Assembly: GCA_045864775.1 (NCBI GenBank)
Contig: BTVR01000001.1
Span: forward strand, 1,178,001 to 1,242,000
DNA: 64,000 nt
Source: Macondimonas sp045864775
GTDB taxonomy: Bacteria; Pseudomonadota; Gammaproteobacteria; UBA5335
Reading direction: 5' to 3'
This document shows positions 60,151-64,000 of this stretch, one piece after another. The notes below the pieces were generated by a model. It was not told where the DNA came from, searched no databases, and saw only the letters and a program-made list of their open reading frames with translations. Position numbers and translations under genes: made by a program. Numbering within the stretch: the stretch's first letter is position 1; each line of letters opens with the position of its first letter.

Positions 60151-61173
60151 TCAGGCGTCGGTTTCCGATCCAAGGCTACGGGGCTGGAGGTCCGCCGGGG
60201 GCCACTGGTCCAGTCGCATTCCCAACGAAAGGTCATGCGACGCCAATGCCTGTTTGATCTCGGTCAGCGATTTCTTGCCGAGATTGGGCGCCTTCAACAG
60301 CTCCACTTCACTGCGCTGAATGAGATCACCGATGTAAAAGATATTCTCTGCCTTGAGGCAGTTGGCGGAACGCACGGTCAGCTCCAGATCATCGATCGGC
60401 CTCACGAAAATGGGATTGAGATCCCCCACTCGCATATGCCGGTCTTCCACCTGCTCGGACCGCAAGTCCACAAAGGACGCCAGCTGATCACTCAAAATGG
60501 TCGCCGCGTGACGAATCGCCTCTTCCGGATCGATGACGCCGCTCGTCTCGAGCTCGATCACCAGCTTGTCCAGATTGGTGCGCTGTTCCACACGGGCATT
60601 CTCGACCGTATAGGACACCCGGCGTACGGGGCTATAGGAAGCATCCAGATGCAGCACACCGATCGGCCGTGCATCGTCTTCCATCAGCATGCCCAGACGG
60701 GCTTGTGCGGACTCATAGCCACGACCCTTGCGGACCTTCAGCCGCGCCTTGATGCGCGCGCCCTCGGTCAGATGGGCGATGACGTGATCCGGATTGACGA
60801 TCTCGACCTGATGATTGAGCTGGATGTCACCCGCAGTGACGGGGCCAGGCGCTTCCTTGATCAACATCAGATTGACTTCGGAAGCCGCCGGATCGGTAAC
60901 CCGAAACGCGACACCCTTGAGATTCAACAGAATGTCGATGACGTCTTCCTGGACGCCTTCGATGCTGCTGTACTCGTGAAGCACACCATCGATCTCCGCC
61001 TCGACCACGGCCGCGCCAGCCATGGACGACAGCAGGATTCGCCGCAGCGCGTTGCCCAGCGTGTGCCCGAAGCCACGCTCAAGCGGCTCGAGCACGATGC
61101 GCGAATGAGTCGACGACAGCCGCTGGACGTCCACCAAACGGGGCTTCAAAAAACTGGTACCGAGGCCCTGCAT
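60151..61173 (-). CDS. rpoA: RNA polymerase alpha subunit
   Basis: 340 residues. N-terminal domain with EPLERGFGHTLGNALRRILL for dimerisation and polymerase assembly, and the C-terminal domain with DLELTVRSANCLKAENI and LGKKSLTEIKQAL that contacts UP elements and activators. Order rpsD-rpoA-rplQ is as in E. coli; 14 nt from rpsD. Confidence 0.98.
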   Translation of the reverse strand: MQGLGTSFLKPRLVDVQRLSSTHSRIVLEPLERGFGHTLGNALRRILLSSMAGAAVVEAEIDGVLHEYSSIEGVQEDVIDILLNLKGVAFRVTDPAASEVNLMLIKEAPGPVTAGDIQLNHQVEIVNPDHVIAHLTEGARIKARLKVRKGRGYESAQARLGMLMEDDARPIGVLHLDASYSPVRRVSYTVENARVEQRTNLDKLVIELETSGVIDPEEAIRHAATILSDQLASFVDLRSEQVEDRHMRVGDLNPIFVRPIDDLELTVRSANCLKAENIFYIGDLIQRSEVELLKAPNLGKKSLTEIKQALASHDLSLGMRLDQWPPADLQPRSLGSETDA

Positions 61174-61187
61174 TCTGAAAATCTCCC

Positions 61188-61808
61188 TTACTTGGAGTAC
61201 AGCTCGACGACGAGATTTTCATTGACGTCCGGGGAAAGATCCGAGCGATCGGGAACCATCTTGTAGGTCCCTTGAAGCTCCTTCTCATCCACTTCCACCC
61301 ATGAGGGAAGCCCAACCTCGAGCGCAACGGTCAAGGCGCCCCGGATGCGATCCTGGGCGCGCGCGCGCGCAGACACGCGAATCACGTCGCCGGCGCGTAC
61401 CTGCATGGATGGAATGTTCGACAACTGGCCGTTCACTTCGAACGCCTTATGCCCGACCAGCTGCCGCGCTTCGGCCCGCGTGGAGGCAAATCCCATGCGG
61501 TAGACGACATTGTCGAGGCGATTTTCGAGCAACTGGAGCATGGTCTCGCCGGTGTTACCCCGCACGCGCGCTGCATCTTCGTAATAGCGCCGGAACTGCC
61601 CCTCCAGCACGCCGTACATCCGCCGCAGCTTCTGCTTCTCGCGCAACTGGAGCCCATAGTCCGACAGACGCCCGCGACGCTGCCCGTGCTGGCCCGGAGC
61701 AGACTCGCTGCGGCACTTTTTCTCGTAGGAACTGCCCCGCGCCTTCAGGAACAGATCGGTTCCTTCACGACGGGATAGCTTGCATTTGGGGCCAATGTAC
61801 TTTGCCAT
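61188..61808 (-). CDS. rpsD: 30S ribosomal protein S4
   Basis: 206 residues. MAKYIGPKCKLSRREGTDLF, GQHGQRRGRLSDYGLQLREK and the S4 RNA-binding segment LDNVVYRMGFASTRAEARQL identify it. In E. coli S4 represses translation of this operon; whether the same control acts here cannot be seen directly. Confidence 0.98.
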   Translation of the reverse strand: MAKYIGPKCKLSRREGTDLFLKARGSSYEKKCRSESAPGQHGQRRGRLSDYGLQLREKQKLRRMYGVLEGQFRRYYEDAARVRGNTGETMLQLLENRLDNVVYRMGFASTRAEARQLVGHKAFEVNGQLSNIPSMQVRAGDVIRVSARARAQDRIRGALTVALEVGLPSWVEVDEKELQGTYKMVPDRSDLSPDVNENLVVELYSK

Positions 61809-61846
61809 GCATGTCTCTCGTGCTGTCGCAGCGAATTATCGTGTGA

Positions 61847-62236
61847 TCAAACGCGCCGGCGCTTCGGCGGCCGGCAGCCGTTGTTCGGGATCGGCGTCAC
61901 GTCGGTGATGCTCAACACCTTGAAGCCAACGTTGTGGAGCGCACGCACTGCTGCCTCGCGCCCTGGACCGGGACCCTTCACCAGCACGTCGAGGTTCCGC
62001 ACGCCATGTTCCTGGGCCGCATTGCCCGCCTTCTCGGCCGCCACCTGGGCAGCGAACGGCGTGCTCTTGCGCGAACCGCGGAAACCGGAACCACCGGACG
62101 TGGCCCAGCACAACGCGTTGCCTTGGCGATCGGTGATGGTGATGATGGTGTTGTTGAACGAGGCATGCACATGAGCCACCGCATCGGTGACATGCTTGCG
62201 AACTCGCTTGCGTGGGGCTGTCTTGGCCATTGACAC
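61847..62236 (-). CDS. rpsK: 30S ribosomal protein S11
   Basis: 129 residues. HVHASFNNTIITITDRQGNA, GSRKSTPFAAQVAAEKA and KGPGPGREAAVRAL then TPIPNNGCRPPKRRRV at the end are the S11 hallmarks. Sits between rpsM and rpsD. Confidence 0.98.
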   Translation of the reverse strand: MSMAKTAPRKRVRKHVTDAVAHVHASFNNTIITITDRQGNALCWATSGGSGFRGSRKSTPFAAQVAAEKAGNAAQEHGVRNLDVLVKGPGPGREAAVRALHNVGFKVLSITDVTPIPNNGCRPPKRRRV

Positions 62237-62279
62237 TCGCCGACTAGAAGGAATGAAAGAGATGGAAGCGGGGCATCAC

Positions 62280-62636
62280 TTACTTGCGGATCGCACGACG
62301 GGGGCCCTTGCGCGTCCGGGCGTTCGTGCGGGTCCGCTGGCCACGCACGGGAAGACCGCGCCGGTGGCGGAGCCCGCGATAGCATCCCAGATCCATGAGT
62401 CGCTTGATGTTCATCGACACTTCACGCCGAAGATCACCCTCGACCGTGAATCTGGCCACCGCCTGTCGCAGCGATTCCAGCTCGCCTTCGGTCAGCTCTT
62501 TTATCAAGGAAGACGGGCTGATCCCCGTCGCTTCGCAGATCAACTTTGCTCGACTGCGCCCCACGCCGTAAATGGCGGTCAGCGCAATCACTGCGTGCTT
62601 CTGATCTGGAATATTGACACCGGCGATACGCGCCAT
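62280..62636 (-). CDS. rpsM: 30S ribosomal protein S13
   Basis: 118 residues from ATG 62636 (MARIAGVNIPDQKH), preceded by AGGAGAG. An in-frame TTG two codons upstream is less likely. GVGRSRAKLICEATGI and RHRRGLPVRGQRTRTNART confirm S13, the same length as in E. coli. First gene of the alpha operon proper. Confidence 0.97.
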   Translation of the reverse strand: MARIAGVNIPDQKHAVIALTAIYGVGRSRAKLICEATGISPSSLIKELTEGELESLRQAVARFTVEGDLRREVSMNIKRLMDLGCYRGLRHRRGLPVRGQRTRTNARTRKGPRRAIRK

Positions 62637-62730
62637 CTTCAATGCTCTCCTGACGGGCCACCCGCCGTGCCGACCAAGCGTCGGCTAGCCGGCAAGAATA
62701 GCCGATTAGCTCTCAATTGACAACCGGCGA

Positions 62731-62844
62731 TCAGCCCTGGCGTTGCTTGTGTCGACCATCCACGCAGATAACGCGAATATGCCCGTGACGTTTGATGACC
62801 TTGCAGTTGCGGCAGATCCGCTTGACCGAAGCGCGTACTTTCAT
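62731..62844 (-). CDS. rpmJ: 50S ribosomal protein L36
   Basis: 37 residues, MKVRASVKRICRNCKVIKR, with zinc-type ligands C11, C14, C27 and H32 (CRNC...ICVDGRH). Cysteine-containing (C+) form. It lies between secY and rpsM as in E. coli, 35 nt after secY. Confidence 0.96.
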   Translation of the reverse strand: MKVRASVKRICRNCKVIKRHGHIRVICVDGRHKQRQG

Positions 62845-62879
62845 GACTTATGACTCCTGATTCGTGCTGCCGGCAGCGC

Positions 62880-64000
62880 TCATCCGACTCGGCCAGCGGC
62901 TTTCAAATTACTCTTCTTCAACAGTCCCTCATATTGATGGGACATCAAATGCGCCTGCACTTGGGCCATGAAATCCATCACGACCACGACGATGATCAGG
63001 AGCGACGTCCCGCCAAAATGGAAAGGAACGTTGAAAGACAAGATCAAGAACTCCGGCATCAAACACACTGCCGTGATGTAGATCGCACCGACCACGGTCA
63101 AGCGCGTCAGGACACCGTCAATGTAGTTGGCCGTGTTCTGCCCTGGCCGGATTCCAGGAATGAACGCCCCTGAGCGTTTCAGGTTGTCCGCCGTCTCGCG
63201 GGCGTTGAACACCAGGGCCGTATAGAAAAAGCAAAAGAAAATGATCAGCGCGGCATACAGCAGAATATATACGGGCTGCCCCGGGGAGATCGCGGCCGTG
63301 ATGCGTTGCATGACCGAGGCCCCCCACGTGTCTCCCAACGCGCCACCAAGCCATCCGCCCAGGGTCACCGGAAACAGGATGAGACTGGACGCAAAAATGG
63401 GCGGGATGACGCCGGCCATGTTGAGCTTGAGCGGCAGATGCGTGGTCTGCGCCGCAAAGAGCCGGCGACCCTGCTGCCGCTTGGCATAGTGCACGGGAAT
63501 CCGCCGTTGGCCGCGCTCCACGAACACGACGCCTGCAATCACCGCAAATGCCAAGGCAAGAATAACGACTGCGAACAAGGGATTCATTTCCCCGTTGCGC
63601 ACGAGTTGCAGCGTGCCACCGACTGCCGACGGCAGACCGGCCACGATCCCTGCAAAGATGATCATCGAAATTCCATTGCCGATGCCGCGCTCGGTGACCT
63701 GTTCGCCCAGCCAAACGAGAAACATCGTCCCCGCCACCAAACTGGTCGCTGCCAAAACGACGAACAAAGGCCCCTGAATCGCGTTCACACCCTGATTCTG
63801 CAGGGCGATCGACGCCCCCACCGCCTGGAACGTGGCCAGCGCGACGGATCCGTAGCGCGTGTACTGGGTCAGCTTGCGCCGGCCGCTTTCGCCTTCCTTC
63901 TTGAGTTCCTCGAATGCTGGAACCACCGATGTCATCAGCTGGACGATGATGGAAGCGGAGATATAGGGCATTACGCCCAGCGCAAACAGGCTCAGGCGCT
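62880..64000 (-). CDS. secY: Protein translocase subunit SecY (N-terminal part outside window)
   Basis: SecY is the channel of the SecYEG translocon. The frame is open to base 64000 and contains RLSLFALGVMPYISASII, GNGISMIIFAGIVAGLP, KLNMAGVIPPIFASSLI and FNARETADNLKRSGAFIPGI (plug-distal and TM segments typical of SecY), ending in EGLLKKSNLK. About 373 of ~440 residues are present. Upstream genes of the spc operon lie outside. Confidence 0.97.
   Translation of the reverse strand, partial: RLSLFALGVMPYISASIIVQLMTSVVPAFEELKKEGESGRRKLTQYTRYGSVALATFQAVGASIALQNQGVNAIQGPLFVVLAATSLVAGTMFLVWLGEQVTERGIGNGISMIIFAGIVAGLPSAVGGTLQLVRNGEMNPLFAVVILALAFAVIAGVVFVERGQRRIPVHYAKRQQGRRLFAAQTTHLPLKLNMAGVIPPIFASSLILFPVTLGGWLGGALGDTWGASVMQRITAAISPGQPVYILLYAALIIFFCFFYTALVFNARETADNLKRSGAFIPGIRPGQNTANYIDGVLTRLTVVGAIYITAVCLMPEFLILSFNVPFHFGGTSLLIIVVVVMDFMAQVQAHLMSHQYEGLLKKSNLKAAGRVG

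Overview
The window is GC-rich chromosomal DNA, most likely from a gammaproteobacterium. The support is gene order and content: spoT, rpoZ, gmk, yicC and rph in their usual neighbourhood, ubiC-ubiA, a bioB-bioF-bioC-bioD operon, an ldtD/mepK-like pair, and an alpha operon (secY, rpmJ, rpsM, rpsK, rpsD, rpoA, rplQ). No rRNA, tRNA or CRISPR array was seen. The species cannot be named from the sequence.

Layout. (1) 1-20.6 kb is mostly housekeeping: biotin synthesis, comF, ubiquinone head-group genes, recG, ridA, spoT, rpoZ and gmk, then after an insertion yicC, rph, rdgB and hemW. The insertion between gmk and yicC carries recQ and a tightly coupled three-gene operon (RecF/OLD-like ATPase, PIN nuclease, RNA ligase) that looks like an RNA-targeting or RNA-repair module. 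(2) 20.6-25.6 kb is a toxin-antitoxin (TA) island. It follows a stretch rich in DnaA-box-like 9-mers. It holds two almost identical 705-bp copies of one RHH/PIN module, two MNT/HEPN modules and a broken VapBC, separated by a dispersed repeat called here the GTCATCGCGA repeat. (3) 26-49.4 kb is a surface-polysaccharide locus. It opens with one unbroken reading frame joining an APS reductase (which makes sulfite) to UDP-sulfoquinovose synthase (which consumes sulfite). FkbM and other methyltransferases, a Wzx flippase, a Wzy-like polymerase, at least five intact family-4 glycosyltransferases, GDP-mannose 4,6-dehydratase, GDP-fucose synthase and another epimerase follow. The locus is interrupted by an intact IS256-family element with an 8-bp target duplication, an IS5-like remnant, two more TA islands and several truncated genes. 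(4) 49.6-58.9 kb carries lgt-thyA-folA, a lipoprotein, an SRPBCC protein, a sulfotransferase pair, an L,D-transpeptidase/M15 peptidase pair and a GNAT-nitrilase fusion. (5) 58.9-64 kb carries a beta-carbonic anhydrase and the distal alpha operon, running off the end inside secY.

How the parts fit. The sugar locus appears to supply UDP-sulfoquinovose and GDP-L-fucose to a lipid-linked glycan that is methylated, flipped and polymerised. The reductase-synthase frame suggests dedicated sulfite supply for the sulfonated sugar. TA modules sit next to copies of the same short repeat throughout. In several places the repeat lies exactly where a TA or glycosyltransferase gene is cut, so repeat-mediated rearrangement probably shaped the accessory regions.
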